Source: Heterobilharzia americana (taxonomy: Eukaryota > Platyhelminthes > Trematoda > Strigeidida > Schistosomatidae). Taken from it: a stretch of DNA of 64,000 bases. Location: NCBI GenBank assembly GCA_944470555.2, contig OX104130.1:42627491-42691490 (forward strand), written 5' to 3'. Made by a program: the position numbers and the translations under genes. Position 1 is the first letter of the stretch. Each line of letters starts with the position of its first letter. The notes beneath the pieces are model-generated. The model saw only the letters and a list, made by a program, of their open reading frames with translations. It was not told where the DNA came from and searched no databases. Of this stretch, positions 14,001-29,000 are shown piece by piece.

Positions 14001-17000
14001 TTGCTGTAACAAACTAGGTTCGTTTATTATGCCAGAAGTTACTTTTATAGTTGAAATAAATCTATTTAGTTGATTATTTCAATCGTCGCGTGTGTGTTCG
14101 TTAGGGTCACTCATATATGAACACAAGTCGGGAGAACAAGCTGTTATTAGCATCTGCCGAAATCAGTGTAATAAACCCCATTATCCAATATCAAATGGGG
14201 TAGCCTAATGGCTATCCCAGGAATTGTTGAAATAACTATATAGATTTTTTTTAATTTCAGATGGAATTTCAGCATACATATAATATGATATACATAAACT
14301 AAATTGTTTACTTTAGTGGTCGCCAGAATAACCTTTCGAATTACTGATAGATATCCATATTTGCAGCAGCATGGTCACAATTGTATTTAAAGGCATGACT
14401 AACAAAAATATTAGGATGCCAGTGCATTTTGTGAGTAGAATTTGACCTCTGGGTACATCCTCATTTTGCTTGATCAATTAAAAAGCCTTTATTCTTCGTG
14501 AAACATTAACATATTCAGCTTAGTTTTCTTGCATACCCGGTGGTCACTGGTTCTAGTCCGGCTGCGGTTCAGATTTTCATCTCACCTTCATTCATCACCC
14601 AGTATAAAATAAGTTAACACACTGGGTATCTTTTATCATCCAGAAACGAATCCATTACAAAATGTTTTCCTGTGTTTCCTGAATCGGATAAAAAAACTTT
14701 ATCAATAATGGAGGCCATCTGTATCTCAAGATGAGGATGATAATATTTAAGTACACTTTATGATTGGATATTACTTTTTTTTAAAGCTCACATAACGCCA
14801 ACTCATCGAAATTACGAACAGTAATGTCTTCAATTCATCATATTTTAGCACGAGTGCAGCTTATAATTGTTTCTGTAAATGGCATTCATTTTTAAATGGT
14901 GACCTGGATCCGTTCACCTGAGTGTCAGGGTAGTGGAAGCCTATAGTTTACAGCAAGTTTATTCTTCAGTGTTATAAATTGATATACTCATGCAGACAGA
15001 GAATTATGAGATCTTCCACAGCAGGTTAATGCATCTTTTAAAAGCCATTCCATTTAACAAAGTAAGTGCTTTACATTCGCGTGGTAACAATGGGAAGTTG
15101 GCTTGATTTCTCTAGGAGATCAAAACTTTGAGACTGCAAAGTGAGATCTCATTGAAATCATAGACTGTTTCAAGAAAGTGAACATAAGAACTATGGTGTA
15201 TGTACAACTGTCTATTTGATCGAAAATCATTCGAATTAATTGTTGATGTCCGCAACGGTTGATTGCTTTGGTACTTTGTAATCTGATTCATTCAGCTTAA
15301 AGTTGAACGGTTTAAACCACTATTCAAGCTGCATTTAGAGGAGATTCAGTTGTTAGAAGTGTCAGCTTGTAGAAGTAGTATTACTAGACGTGGTTCAGTC
15401 TTGACCAAAACACCAGAAATCTCGATCGAAATACCATTTTGAAAAGTATTTTTTAATTATTGAGAAACCGAACGCATATAATTTAACGTATACGGTAAGA
15501 AAAGTTGGCTATAAAGAGTTTACTACTGGGTTTACCGATTATAAATGTTCAGCCTCCTTATTTTGTTATTCTAGATTTGTGTTACTTCCCATTGTTTTAC
15601 GCATCAAATTTCGGCAATATCAGTTAGCTAGTTTTTACAGGCTCAGCTGATCGTTACCGCATGTATCTGTGCTGCATAAGTAGTCGTATACCGCACTTTT
15701 TGGTTCTTGCTATTCAGTATGTTACCTCATATGATTGTAGTTCGTGTTTTATTGTCTTCCAGATCCAAATCAATGGGAGCCTTACCGGCTAGTCAATCGA
15801 ATATTTTCATTTTTCTTGTATGACCTTTTCTCTTTCCTGCCTACGGAGTTTATCCTTTCTGAAATAGCAAACTATTGGAACAATGTAAGTAAATCTGCCT
15901 TGCTCACAAACCTTTAGGCAAACTCTACAATTTAAGCAGAACAATATTTATTACATCTAAAGAGAGTATCAACCTTTTTGTTATCGAGAACTTGCACCTC
16001 TTACTTAAACTTTATTGGTTTGCGATATAAATTAAGAACGTCAAACTATATCTGAAAAGTACCTTTGCTTGGTACCTAAATTTGCGAGAACTATATTGCT
16101 TATTATCAAGAAGTATATGATCTCTAATGTCAATCCTGTCACCGGAAATACCCTGGTTGCAACTCATATGATTCCCTTATTTCACTTATTCACTATGATC
16201 ATACATTTACTTTACCACAAAACACTTATGAGTCTATATAATCTTTCACAACAATATTTTTCACTTTTTAAGTCAAAATTGCTGTCAATGAGATCTGACA
16301 GGATTATAGAAAAAGACGAAATTTACATTTTCCTTTGCTACTTTGTGTACTCACTTTTTACTTATTGTGAACAAAATGAACTGTCTTCAGGATCTTTGTC
16401 CGTCCTTCTCTTGACTAATAAAATGACTTGTTTCGATCAAAATTACTTAAAACCCACTTTATCAAGAATACCAAAAATGCTACTTAGTTCTCAGATGATA
16501 ACCGGAATTTCTAACGAGCCTGATGCGTTGACTCTTGATCGGAGACTATCAACCACGCGTACATTGTTGTCAATAGTTTACGCAATGAGCTGATTGGTAC
16601 AACTCGATGGTGATGGATCTCTGAACTTCCCATGGTCCTTGTGGTCACTGCTAAGTGAGGAATACCTACGACCTTAAAGAGAACTAATGATTCCTATGGT
16701 AACCTTATTTTTAGCAAATGTTAACCAGTGTGTTCCGTTGAGATCATTTTATGTACGTAATCTAATCCTGCTTCGTCTTATTTATAACCCGAGTATTTCA
16801 ATGGTGACTCCATTCCCTGCATAAATTTATAAAAAGGCGAAAAGAAATAGATTCACAAAATGTAGTCAATTCACCGCATTTCGTTTTAATCTCTTCATTT
16901 ACATGCTAAATAATGAAATCAAATATTTTGATTTAGTGTAGACATACTTGGAAGTTGGAAGAAGTGTTAATCATGAAGAAATCTAAAATTGTTTTTCAAG

Positions 17001-20000
17001 CAGCACTGGAAAAAAATGTAACATTGTAAGGTTTTCATGAGCATTTCTGTCAATAATCGGGTCGATATTTCTAGTATATTGGAGATAATTCACTGAGTAG
17101 TATAACCAAGACATAATCTAGAATATAAAAATTATTAGGAAAGGGTCTGAGGGCTTACATTTTTATAAAAATCAGTTCAGAATTAACCAATTTATTCTTA
17201 TTGTATTCAGAATATCACGTTTTGATCATCTAAATACAGTGATTTTGGCAAAATGACGTCAAAAGTTGCTTTTGTCTATTTATTTTAAATGTAGCTTGAA
17301 TGTTCATTTAATACTTTATGACAAACTATGGTGTGAAATAGATTCCACCAAAATATAAGCTGTAAAAAGATTCGCAGAATGCATTCATCTACTTTGTCGT
17401 TCATAATTGCTTTCCAAACAGTTTCATTACGAACTGATGTTCTATCATTCCAATACACCGAAACCTATTTTAAATAATTGGTCTTATTAACGTGTATGTA
17501 TGATGAAACTGTAGCAACACAAAAGGAAGTCATCATATTCTGCAAACGTATTCTTTTCTGATATGGTAAACTATTGTCTGAAATTTTGCTTTTTCTCATT
17601 TTCTCATAGTTTTGAACCAATTTTTATTTCGTGTCATTTTTTAACAGTTTAGTTTTTGTCACAAATACTGATGCTTTTTTTTTCTACTCAATTCTCTTAT
17701 TTTTTTTCAATTAGATGGATCAACTTCTGTCGGATAAGGTACTGAACCAAACACTAGGTGATAAATTACTGAAGTATTTCAAATTAGATTTGCTACAAAT
17801 AGTATGTTCGCATAAATCCTTCTATCAGTTGAATGTTGATTCATTACCAGTAAAGTGTGAACAACTGCTTCAACGACATCAACACTTACCTACTCCCAAC
17901 GGCAGTCATCCAACAAGACATGAAGTAAAAATGAGGTATATCCCACTGGCGACGATTGAACCAGATTTCTATGGAACTGATGATAGCTATCATCACCCTA
18001 ATAACAATAGTTCTATACAGTTATTCACAAATGAAACTGATGGAAAAAGCAATAATGGAAATAAACATTTTCTGATTTCACTAGTCATATATGAACTGAT
18101 GACTGCGTTAAAATCTGAGTAGGTCTCAGTCCTTTTTCTTCTGTGTCTATTATAAGTTTTAATACGTGTTAGTTTTAGGACAATAATTTAGTATAAAAAC
18201 CACGCCTACTTTACTAGTTCAATAGTTTGCTAGCCGATCCTAAGTCAAGATAAAGAGGGAAAGTTGGGTTTAGGGGTAGCAAGCCTACCCTGTAAAACCA
18301 ATTCAATCGCTAAAGAAACATCAAACCACAAAGAAAACAAAAAATAAAAACAAACTTATTCCTCGCTAGAAACGTAGAGAGGAAAACCCTGATGGTGAAA
18401 ATCTTTGGGAAGCCAGTCGTCCGCTGTATCTTCTCTCACTCGATGAAGGCGAAAGTAAACATAGGGACACGGGATGTCTGGACAGTGTTTGAAGCTGGCT
18501 GGCAAGGCTGGTCAGATTGCAAAAGAGATGAGGAGGTGTGGCATGGAAGTGCTTGGAATCTGTGGAAGCAGGTGGAATGGAAGTGGACTCTCCAAACTAG
18601 CAACTGAAGAGTCAATAATCTAATCTACTCCGATATTGTCACACAGACGACAACGACGAGCACACTGAGGGAGTGGGTAACATGGTGTCTCAAAAAACAT
18701 CAAAGGCTCTCTGTCGTGAAGTGGAAACCAACCTCCTCCAGGATAAGGATCGTAACAGCATGATTCTACTCAAAAGAAAGGAAAGTCACAATCATACAAA
18801 GCCACGCTACGCACCCAAAAACAATCCAGATGAAGAGAAGAAGGAGGAATTCTACAGACAATTGCAATTAGTACTGGATAAGACCCTACCCCAGTTGGCG
18901 ACATCAAAACTGATGCTTATGGTGACATGAATGCCAAACTGTCAGTGGACAACACAGTGAGAGAACTGATCATGGGTCGAGGAGCAGTCGATGAAATGAA
19001 CGAAAATAGAGAACTGTTTGCAGATTTCTGCGCATTTAGTGATTTGTTGGTTGGTGGCAGTGTGTACAAACACAAGGATATTCACAAGGCGAATTCCTCC
19101 AGATATACTGAAAACAGACGCAAAGACAGGAGCGGACATGCACACGCTACTAATGCAGAAGGTTTGGAAGGAAGGAAAGATACCTGCGAATTAGAGAAAA
19201 TGCTACCTTGTCAAATTTCCAAAGAAGGGCGACCTAACTCTGTAAGAACTGGCACGAAATCATGCTACTGTCCACCACAAGGAAAATATTAAGCGACGTC
19301 ATCCTGGAGTGACTGAAAACTGCTCTGTATTCAAAATTTCGATCGGAACAAGGTGGCTGACTGGCTTCAGGAAGAACAAATCATGTGCGAATCAAATTGC
19401 AACGCGACGCATCATCGCAGAATAGAGCATGGGATGGCAGTTAACTCTCTACCTCAACTTTATTGACTTTAAAAAGGCTTTCAAAAGCGTCGACCTAGAA
19501 GTAATTTGGAAACTGCCTCAAAACTACGGAGTACCGCAAGCCTTTATCAACCTCATTCAACAGTTATATGATGGTGACGCTACATTCTAAGTGATTCACA
19601 ATGGAAAGCTCAGTGACGCCTTTGAAGTGAAAACAGAAGTAAAACAAGGTTGTCACCAACTATCACGTATAATCATCTTGATTGCAGTCGACTGGATCAT
19701 GCAAAAACTGTGTGGAATGAAGAGATGGGCATACGCTGCACCGATGAAAAGAGCCCAGAACTTTCGGATTTCGCCGATGATTTATGTTTATTGCCGCACA
19801 AACTCATTGATCTACAGGCGAAAACCAACAAGTTGACAGAAGAGGCAAGGCAGCGAAGTCGGAACTTCAGGTGAACAAAGAGAAGACAGAGATGATGAAG
19901 ATATCCAACCAACAATAGCATCAACAACAAACACCAATCACCATTAACGGGAGAAACCTGAAGGAAGTAGTCTCTGTCACCTATCTAGGCAGGCAGCATC

Positions 20001-23000
20001 GTTTCAACTACAGGCAGGCGGAACAGGCACAGATGAGGATGTCAAAACCAGGATCGGAAAAGCAAGACAGGTCTTCAATAATCTGAATTCTGTGTGGAGA
20101 TCTAGTGCACTCAGCACAAAGAACAAGACTTGGATTTCCAACACCAATGTCACGTCAGTGCTGCTATATGGTAGTTGAGAGACTTGGCGCGTCACGAAAA
20201 GCACTTCCAACAAACTACAGACATTCATCAACAGCTGGTGCCTACGCTCACTCGACAGTGAATATCAGATAGCCGGGAAGGATAGGGAAGGTGGGACTCT
20301 GGCCTGCCAACGAACCAACCAAGAACCTACCACTAAACAAATATGCAGTAGATGAAAGTGGAGATGGATTGGGCATACACTGAGAAGATCGACTGGGGAC
20401 GTCACGCGCCAGACCAGGCCGTCGAGTGGAATCCGAAGGGGAAGCGACTAGTTGGGCGTCCGAGGCGAGGGTGACACGGAGTAGATGGTGTGAGGAAGAA
20501 ATGAAAGCTTGTGAGCAGGCGGTTGTGAAGCCAGGATGAAAAGACTGCAGAGAAGTGTAGAGTGAAATGGTGTCGTGGTACTGAAGCCCTATGTTCCACT
20601 AGGAACCCAAAGGACAAATAATAATTATAATTTACTATAGACAGAAAATTTGGCATTGCATCAGAATGGAATTCCATATTAAATTAGTCTGTTTGACGTA
20701 GCACACAGTGATAAAGTATTATTTACTAGATGGCATTTCAAGGACTATGTTTTGCTCATACTCATATCAAAGTTATCACGCAACTTCCTGCCTTAATTTT
20801 TCTACATACTTCTACCATTTTTTTCATTCTACGATCCTATGGATGGGTAATATCAAAGCATTCACGTAGGAAGCCATTAGTCGACGGAGACCGATCAATT
20901 CGTTTCATTCAACGGAGGGCTAATACCAGTAGCATGATATAAACTATTTCAGTTGCACAAGAAGTAACTAACGTGATTCAGCGAACTAGTATATAGCGCT
21001 CTGGGGTTTGAAGTGGGCCCGAGTCTCAGTGGGAACAACACCGCTCACTGGGAGTCAGGTACATCCAGCTGACTAGTCCCAAGTAGAACGAAACTCGCGT
21101 GCTGGATTCCATTGCAAGCCACTATCTATCACTAATATAAAAATTCAAGATACATACAATATCAAGGCACACACGCTGTAGCCCATTCGGCAATATAGAC
21201 TGGTCACTTTGGTCCAGTCAATGACTACATAACAGAAGCAGCATCGTGATATGTTTTCTATTTGAAGAAAATTGAAGAGAAGCTGCTTCTTGTTCATCAA
21301 CTAAAAAGTATCTCTGTCGGATCACTGTCTTTAACCTTTAGCAATATTTGGTGACTCTCATTCAAGTTGTGAGATGTTTTACCATTTCAACTGTATTGGC
21401 TAAAATTTGATTTGCGATGTGGGAACTGGCTCTTGAGCGTTCCAAATACAATTTACTAATAATTTATAGAAAAGCAAGTCCCTATTTTCAGACCTTCATA
21501 TCTATTACTTCAAAATGTTTTTCGTGTAATGAAGTACACTGATGTTTTATTTCACTTAACCAACTTGCTGCAGAACAATTTTTATTCTATAGAACTCTAT
21601 GTAGATTATCCTTAAATAACACAATCGTACTTTTTATGTTTCCACAATGACTTCCCAATTTAACTAAGCGATATCAAATATTACTTACAGAAACACCAAT
21701 CTGTTTACCCACTTTGTATGAATTTATTTAACAGCTTCTTTTTTAAGCCAGGGCTAGCTAATTAAGCCACAATGAAACCTCTCAGTGCTACCTTGCCTTA
21801 CTTACCACTAACTTCTTTCGTCTTCGTTCTTGAGTGAATGGAGATTTTCCTTTCGTGTAATGTACAAGTACGTATTAGTATCTACCATGGGTGCCCATTG
21901 TCACCGTTCCTATTTAACTTCGATATAGACGTACTAATGGACATGAGCTTAATTACCGATGACTTAACAGGGATTGGTCTACTCCCTGTAGGTTATCTGG
22001 TTTACTTAAAGTATGCAGACGATATTGCCCTGCTTGGTGAAGACACTGACAAAATACAGGGTCTTATGAACGCGTCGAGCAGAAATCTGTCCATGTTTAG
22101 CACACGTCTCTCATCTGTAAGATATAAAATAAGGTTGTAGGCATGACTGGTAGGCAATTACTCCCAGCCTGATGATGTGGAGTGCAGTGGTTGAATGCAT
22201 CGACCACTTCACTTAAGTTGCGTTAACCCAAACGAGTAGTTGCTGATGAAATATCAACTCTGATGAAGAAGACCCGTTCTATATTTGCCAACCTGCGTCA
22301 CCTGTGGGGTCGATTTGCGAGATATCCAACTATCTTTCAAAGTACGACCATACTGCGAAGTCTGTTCTGTCCCGTTACACGACTGTCAGGCATGGCCGTT
22401 AAAAGTAGAAAACATGAAGCAATTTGAAGGGTTTGATCACTCGTCTTCGTAGCGATGCTCGCATTTGGTGGAATCACCGAGTGAGCAATATTGAGGTCAG
22501 GTTAAGGGTACTAGGCAAGTCGACTGAGGAAGTTGTGAATCTTAGTCAACTTAGATGGCTTGGAAATATACTGCGCATACCGAGTCACTACCTGCATCAA
22601 CATGCAATACTGGTTAGGGTGAAGTTGGATTAAGTTTGAAGAAGGTTGAAGGTGTTACCAATCGATGGCGACTGTCGGTCTGAGTCGTGTGTAGAGATAT
22701 AGACTGCCCGGCTGGGGTCCGCAAAACGGTAGCAGGAATTAGTGATTGAGTACTCTTGGTGACCTGGAAGAAACTCAGTCACACTGGCGCAGACGTATTA
22801 ACTCACTAACATTTTCTACAGGTTGGACATTGACACTTACTGTCATCTTCAGATTGTTTATTCTCTCACACAACTTTTTCCACTTTGATGTCAATCGTAT
22901 TATATTCATCTGTTCTTTGTATACTACAATGAAATGTGATAGTTTGAACAGATAAACATGTGTATGAAGTTCTACGTTGATTTCGTATGTGTTTATCCAT

Positions 23001-26000
23001 TATCATTGATTTCCCTTTATTTTTCTCCTTGGTACATTAGTTTGCTGCGTATGTCCAACTTCTATCCCACCCCCAACAATTCATCCGTGATATGCATTCA
23101 AAGCTATCCAATGTGATGACTGTAATTTTACGCTGTTTGCAGGTGTTGAGAATGTGTGAAATGGAATGAATCCATTTTAGTGCAGAAAATGTTTTTTCTT
23201 TCAACTTATTCAAGGTTAATAGTCCATTTTATCTACCTTTACTCAGATTAATGTTCTCATCTCAAATTCTCTTCTCATTTAACAGTATTTCTGAATTACA
23301 AAATCGTGCAGTTCACCTACTTTGGAGTATATTATTAAATAACGAATTGGATTTATCAGAAAAATTGTCAGAAGACCATTCCTCATTTCAGTCAATTTCT
23401 GATATTTCTCAGTTAGCTTATTTCTATGTACCAATACTCAATATTGCATGTGATATTTTACCAAATTTCATCAAAACCTGGCAACTGAATCGACCTCAGT
23501 GTAACGATACAAGCCTTTTTAAGCAAAGACAAGAATGCGCTAATGATACAACATCTGAGAAATTAACTACCACTTCACCGAATGATCTCGGAAGTATCAC
23601 TCGATCTTCTGGACGAATGAGACGTGTACGTTCAGTGGTTGGTTATTTCTCTTGTTCAAATGTTTTTTGGTTTTGTTAATGGGTGTTCAATTTTTTCCCT
23701 TAATTATATTGCTTAGTGTCCAGGTATAGTTAAAGTTGTCTTTCATTGTTATTTATATTTAAGTTGGCATAAAAATCTTCATGTACTTCTGTTTTCAATA
23801 AGTTAAACATGTGGCTTTGTATATACATCGTGTATATAATATTTACCAGTCTTTTTGCTTGTACTGTACTTGTGCGTGTGACTGAAGGTGATTAACAGAT
23901 CGATAATTGTCTTCGTTCTAACATAAGCTAATACAGTCTGTAGGCTACCAATGATTTTAAAAGATTTTTAGCTTTGTATTTTTGGGAACAATGAATGACT
24001 ATTGAAGTAACTATTTTCGTTTTTTCATTTCGTTGAAATAGGTCGTTTTTCATAAAATATCAAAACTTAAAGGGTAGTTTTCAATAGTCACTGAAGTGGC
24101 ATTTAGATTCTGTGATGCCAATTATTTTCATTGCAATTGAAACATTCGGAACGCAATTATACATTTTTACTTGTTCGATTTGTTTTGAAGAATTCACTAG
24201 ACTGAATAGTGGATTCATTACCAGTAGTTTATCAGAGTCTGAAAGGGTGCAGACAATTGTCACCACCTCTGCTTGTTGTTTTAAAAACAGAGATATTTTG
24301 ACTTAATAATTTTCCCTAATATGTGATAATTCTTTCATGCAGGGATTTCTACGGAAAATTTGATTCATTGAAAGTAAAACTGGATTTTCAGAACAAAGTA
24401 TGTTGTTTTTTTTCACCACCTTTTATCAAATGTCAGTGAATTAAGAACACAGTGATAAAAATTGTTTTTTAACGAAAAATGAGCATCAATGTGTGACACG
24501 TGTTCAGTTAATCCATATGCATTGGGTGAATAACGTACTTAAATCCCTCTGAAGTATATTTATGGACTTACATGCATTTGCAGTGGTCAGTGAGTTACAA
24601 AGACTCAGAAAATTTTCTTCATATGAAACTTTTACGTTTTAATAGGCTTGATAGCTGAATAGAAGTAAAATCTTTAGCAGCACCATGAAAAGACAATTAA
24701 TAGATGGAACACATTGAATTGATACCGTTGAAGTTCTAAGTATAGGGAATATACGTAAGAAATGCCTGCGAAACCATGCTTTTCAAAACCTATAACTATA
24801 AAATAGTATCAACTGGGTGTATTAACGTCGACAAGTATGATCAACTCCTCAATCCTTTTGGAGATAGACAGTGATGTTATTCCACAAAAGCAGATTGCTT
24901 TTTCATTCTTTCATATTGATTTTCATCTCATTCTCATATCTCTATGTCTTCCACATTACGCATCCCCTACTTTCTGTGTCACTCCTAATCCTTCTCTCTT
25001 TTCAGTTTCATCATGTGTGAACCAAGTACTGTTTTTATGTTGCTACTTGTGTTTTCCTGTCTTTGAATGGACCGAACTGATCTGTCTCTACTAGCATATA
25101 GGCTCCTGCGTAGCTGCCTTCATATTGCCTGTGTTTCTATTTTCAATTACTATTGACGACATAATACAAGTAGCAACATGAAAAACTATGACCGTAGTAC
25201 AAGAAGTGGTCTAGTGGATAACACTCCGGCATTTCAAGCGATTGGTCCTGTGTTCAGATCTCATCGGAACAGTGTGAAGGCACATCTAGCCAACGAATCT
25301 CCAGTAGGAAGAAATGTGCGTCCTCGATTCCATGCTAGCCACTATCTGTCACTAATATAAGTACGGTTTTAGGGTGTGACAAATGATTTCGTTTTTCTGT
25401 TTTTCTTCATTCATTCGCCTTCTGTAACCTTAACGTTATTTAGAAGTTTCTACCCAGATGACTATTGGGATTTACAACTGCTAACGACTGACTGGATAAC
25501 ATAAAATTAAATAATTTTATTTTTGCTTACAAGTCTAAGTGTTCCTACTTTTTATTGAACAGTTAATCAAATGTACAATATCTCAAATGACTTCGAAACA
25601 AGCCTTTTCAGCAGTTAGGAAAAGGTCTAGTGACAATACAGTGAATTTATGTTGAACTAATTTCTGCAACACATTGAGATCACCCGGAAAATATTGCTTT
25701 CAAAACCCTTCACTTGATGTCACACTTCGAGCTAAGCAATTATTATGATAGTCAATCACTGGCTGTCTCAGTAATTATTTTCACATATACATTATTTCTA
25801 CTTGCTAGTAGTATTTTATTTAAATCGAAAAACATCAGTTGCAGCCGTTTCTCTTCTTTGTAGTCTTGTTTTTGTCTTTGGCTTACTTCCAACTACTAAT
25901 TGTTTATTAATTGTGAACATGCAACAAGCTTACGAAAATTCGAGGTGATGGAAATATGTGCTTATTTCTATTATCATAGACAAATGCAATCTTCTTTCAG

Positions 26001-29000
26001 ATGGACTTGTTTTCAAGCATGCATCTTACGTTTCTAAACTATATTTGTACAATAATGTAGGAATTATATGCGGACATTTCGATAGCATGTTTACGTCCAC
26101 CTTACAGTAAACCATAAATTTTGTCTCAAAGGTGATCCATTAAGTCTGGATATTTCACATAATATGATACAAATAATAATGATGGTAAAATGGACTGCAT
26201 GTTTTTGTCATTACAGCACTGTGTAACTTTTCTGGATGGCTTTCAAAGAATCCATCTCATTTCTTAAATTACTAGAAATGAAAAAGAATTTTATGGATGC
26301 TACTGCTTGACCTCGTTTTTCATGTTTTGCACGATGAATATAAGTTTCCCACATAAAACTCTTTGACGTAAAGAAACTCGCTTCATGATGTAGCAGGGAG
26401 CTTTTCAGGAATCAAGTTAACTTGTATTTTAGCACTAAAATTTGTAAATTGATTGTCAACTCAAAAGCGATCAGTTTAGGATTTCTCGGTTCTCTATTAG
26501 ACCTTATGTTAGTAATGTCCTTCATAATGTGGGTTCCAGACGTTCAGTTTTTTCGAAAGTAATTTCACTTGGTAAATTATTAAGGAAAGACTTAAATCAC
26601 TAGGTGAAGTAACTAGGACTGTAGTAATAAAACTTGCGTTATCGCAGTTGTTATCAGAAGTCTATTAACTATCAAAATAGTACCATTACCTTTTGTTGAC
26701 TTAACCCTCCTCTTTAAACAGCTATGCAGGATAGTTTACGGAGATGGGTTGCATAGAAAACGCTTTGCCTCTACATAAGCATTCGATCGAATCTGTAGTA
26801 AGCTGTTTAACGCAATAAAATATATCTGAGTGGAATCATTTCTGCATTTAATGTTTAGCACTTAATTAAAAGTTATGAGATAACTGCTTTGCTAATTCTT
26901 GATCACAAATTGAGTTCACTGTTTTCACTGTTATCATATTTCGGTACCATTTTGTTGCATTTTACTGCATTTTAGATGAGGCGAAGCACAAAGGCTTCTA
27001 AATTTTCAGAAACTGGTTCAGATATAAATTCAACCATAAAAGATTCACCAAGTTGCCGTTTACCGCAGTCGTCTGATGGTTTAGATGATAGTTCCATATT
27101 GCACAGTCAGCTGGATTATGTCAAGGCTATGAAGTATTGCACAATGAAGCGGTTACTTATCAGTATCGTTTGGATTCTTAAATATTTGCCTGACCAACTA
27201 TATCATGAATGGCTGCGTCAAGCTAGCATTAAGGAGCGAAATCAATTATTCTTATTGATTTATCTTATTCTGGATACGTTTCAGACAAAGGTATTTTTTA
27301 GCCTATTGTCTTCAAAAGTGTTGTAGTAGTTGGAGTGGTTTTATTTTGTTCTGTTTCTGTCTACTGGGCTGTAAATTACATCCTTGTGGCAAACCAGCTC
27401 TCTTTTCGATAAGCAGTAGTAGGTATTTACTGGAGGTTCTAATGGCTTTATTACGCCTAGCTTCATCTTGTAATCATGAAGCGGCATGCACGATCACCAA
27501 AGAAATTTTTTTATATTACGAATTCAATGCTGAGATAAATATCCGGTCATTTTATGTTCTTCGAGAATTAAATGGGTATCTAGTATGTAAGCGTATCAAG
27601 AATTTACTGTGACAGTTCCAGTAGTGCAGTGAAAAAATTAAAAATTTTAAAGAACTCTTCAATGGATGGAAACTTTCCAGAGTTTCTTTGTATTGTCATG
27701 AAGACGAACTTAGCGAAAAAGTCATATAATACAGGACATGATTGCTTTCTGTCGTCTCACCACCATCTATTAACTAACTGGCCATAAAAGTTGAACGAGT
27801 TCGAGAACATGATTGAAAATAAAAATTTGATACACAGTGTACATGACTCTGAAAATCTACTTCAAGAAGAAACATCAAGTACCCCTCTGTAATTTATCAG
27901 ATATTCTTTGAAATTGATTTTGTTCAATTTTCTAAAGTTTAAGGTAACATCATGGCCTCTCACAAAAACCACAGCGGCATCTATCGCTTCCAAGATTTTA
28001 AGGTATTTAGGCACTCGGTTTCTTATTGCTATGCTAAAACTTATTTTTTCGGGACTTGTTTACAATCAGGTTTCAATTTATACTCTCAATGGAATGTCTG
28101 ATATGTTTTAGAAACCTCCTGAGAGGAGCTTTCTATATTAGGTTTATCAAGCAAAGAAATTTCTAGATAATCATTTCTTTTACCATGGGCAAAATATATG
28201 ACTGTTCTCTTTTTATTACATGAAATGCAGCAAAAGCATTGGCCGTATCACCAAAATTAGTAATTATCATAGCCAAATTATCTAATTTCCGAAGTGTTAA
28301 CAAAAAATATTTCGGTGACATACAAAACATCATCTGCAACACGAAATATATGTTTCCATTAACTAAACACGGATGTAGGTTGTACATTTAAGCTTGTTTT
28401 ACCCTAGTGAATAAGTGACTACTGTTGGCTACAAATCATTACTTTTCCTGTCTAACGGTGCATAACAATACAATATTGGTCATACTTGATAAGGGGGAAT
28501 GTTATCATCAGGCATTGGGTATGCATCATGATAAGTACAACACTTCTTAAAGAGATCAATGTCATGTAGAATTTCGCCATGAATCCTGACCCCAACGTTA
28601 AAATGAAACTGAACGTTCAATTTGCGTGTAGTTTCCTGAAGTCTAAACACTGACTTTGTCTAGAATGCATTACCTCATTGAAAACGGTAACCATGGGTGT
28701 TAAAATGACAAACTTCGAATTGTCATTTGTCTAAATGTCTGTTACACCGTCAAAAGCACTCTCAAATGAGAGTGCGTTATTCAACTGAAATCATGCCACA
28801 GCTGGGAATGAAAGATACCTGAAATTTCAGGCTAAGCAAGAGAGATTACGATCAGAATAGGTCCGATAAATAACGTGGCAGTCAGAAAGCATCAAGAAAA
28901 GCAAATACATAGTATGCTGAACACAAATATACAATAATAAGACATCAAACTAGTGGCCTTCACATGACAAAGTGAAATGTATATCATAATACTACTCACG

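Larger units (their letters stand above)
18119..23285 (+). other. Intron 6, filled with retroelement debris
   Basis: Intron of 5.2 kb. RTE copy 1 (about 18380-20625), family A SINE A3 (about 20970-21140) and a second non-LTR fragment (about 21838-22955) occupy most of it, all in the host-gene orientation. The stretch between 21250 and 21830 shows nothing recognisable. Confidence 0.65.

Noticed and set aside
18392..19292. Short plus-strand ORFs as host genes
   Set aside because: They are pieces of the endonuclease and pre-RT region of RTE copy 1, with stops between them.
27346..27612. 88-codon frame in intron 8 with a good donor at its end, as an extra DOCK exon
   Set aside because: All possible acceptors give a phase that does not join to exon 8 (phase 0), and exon 8 joins directly to exon 9.
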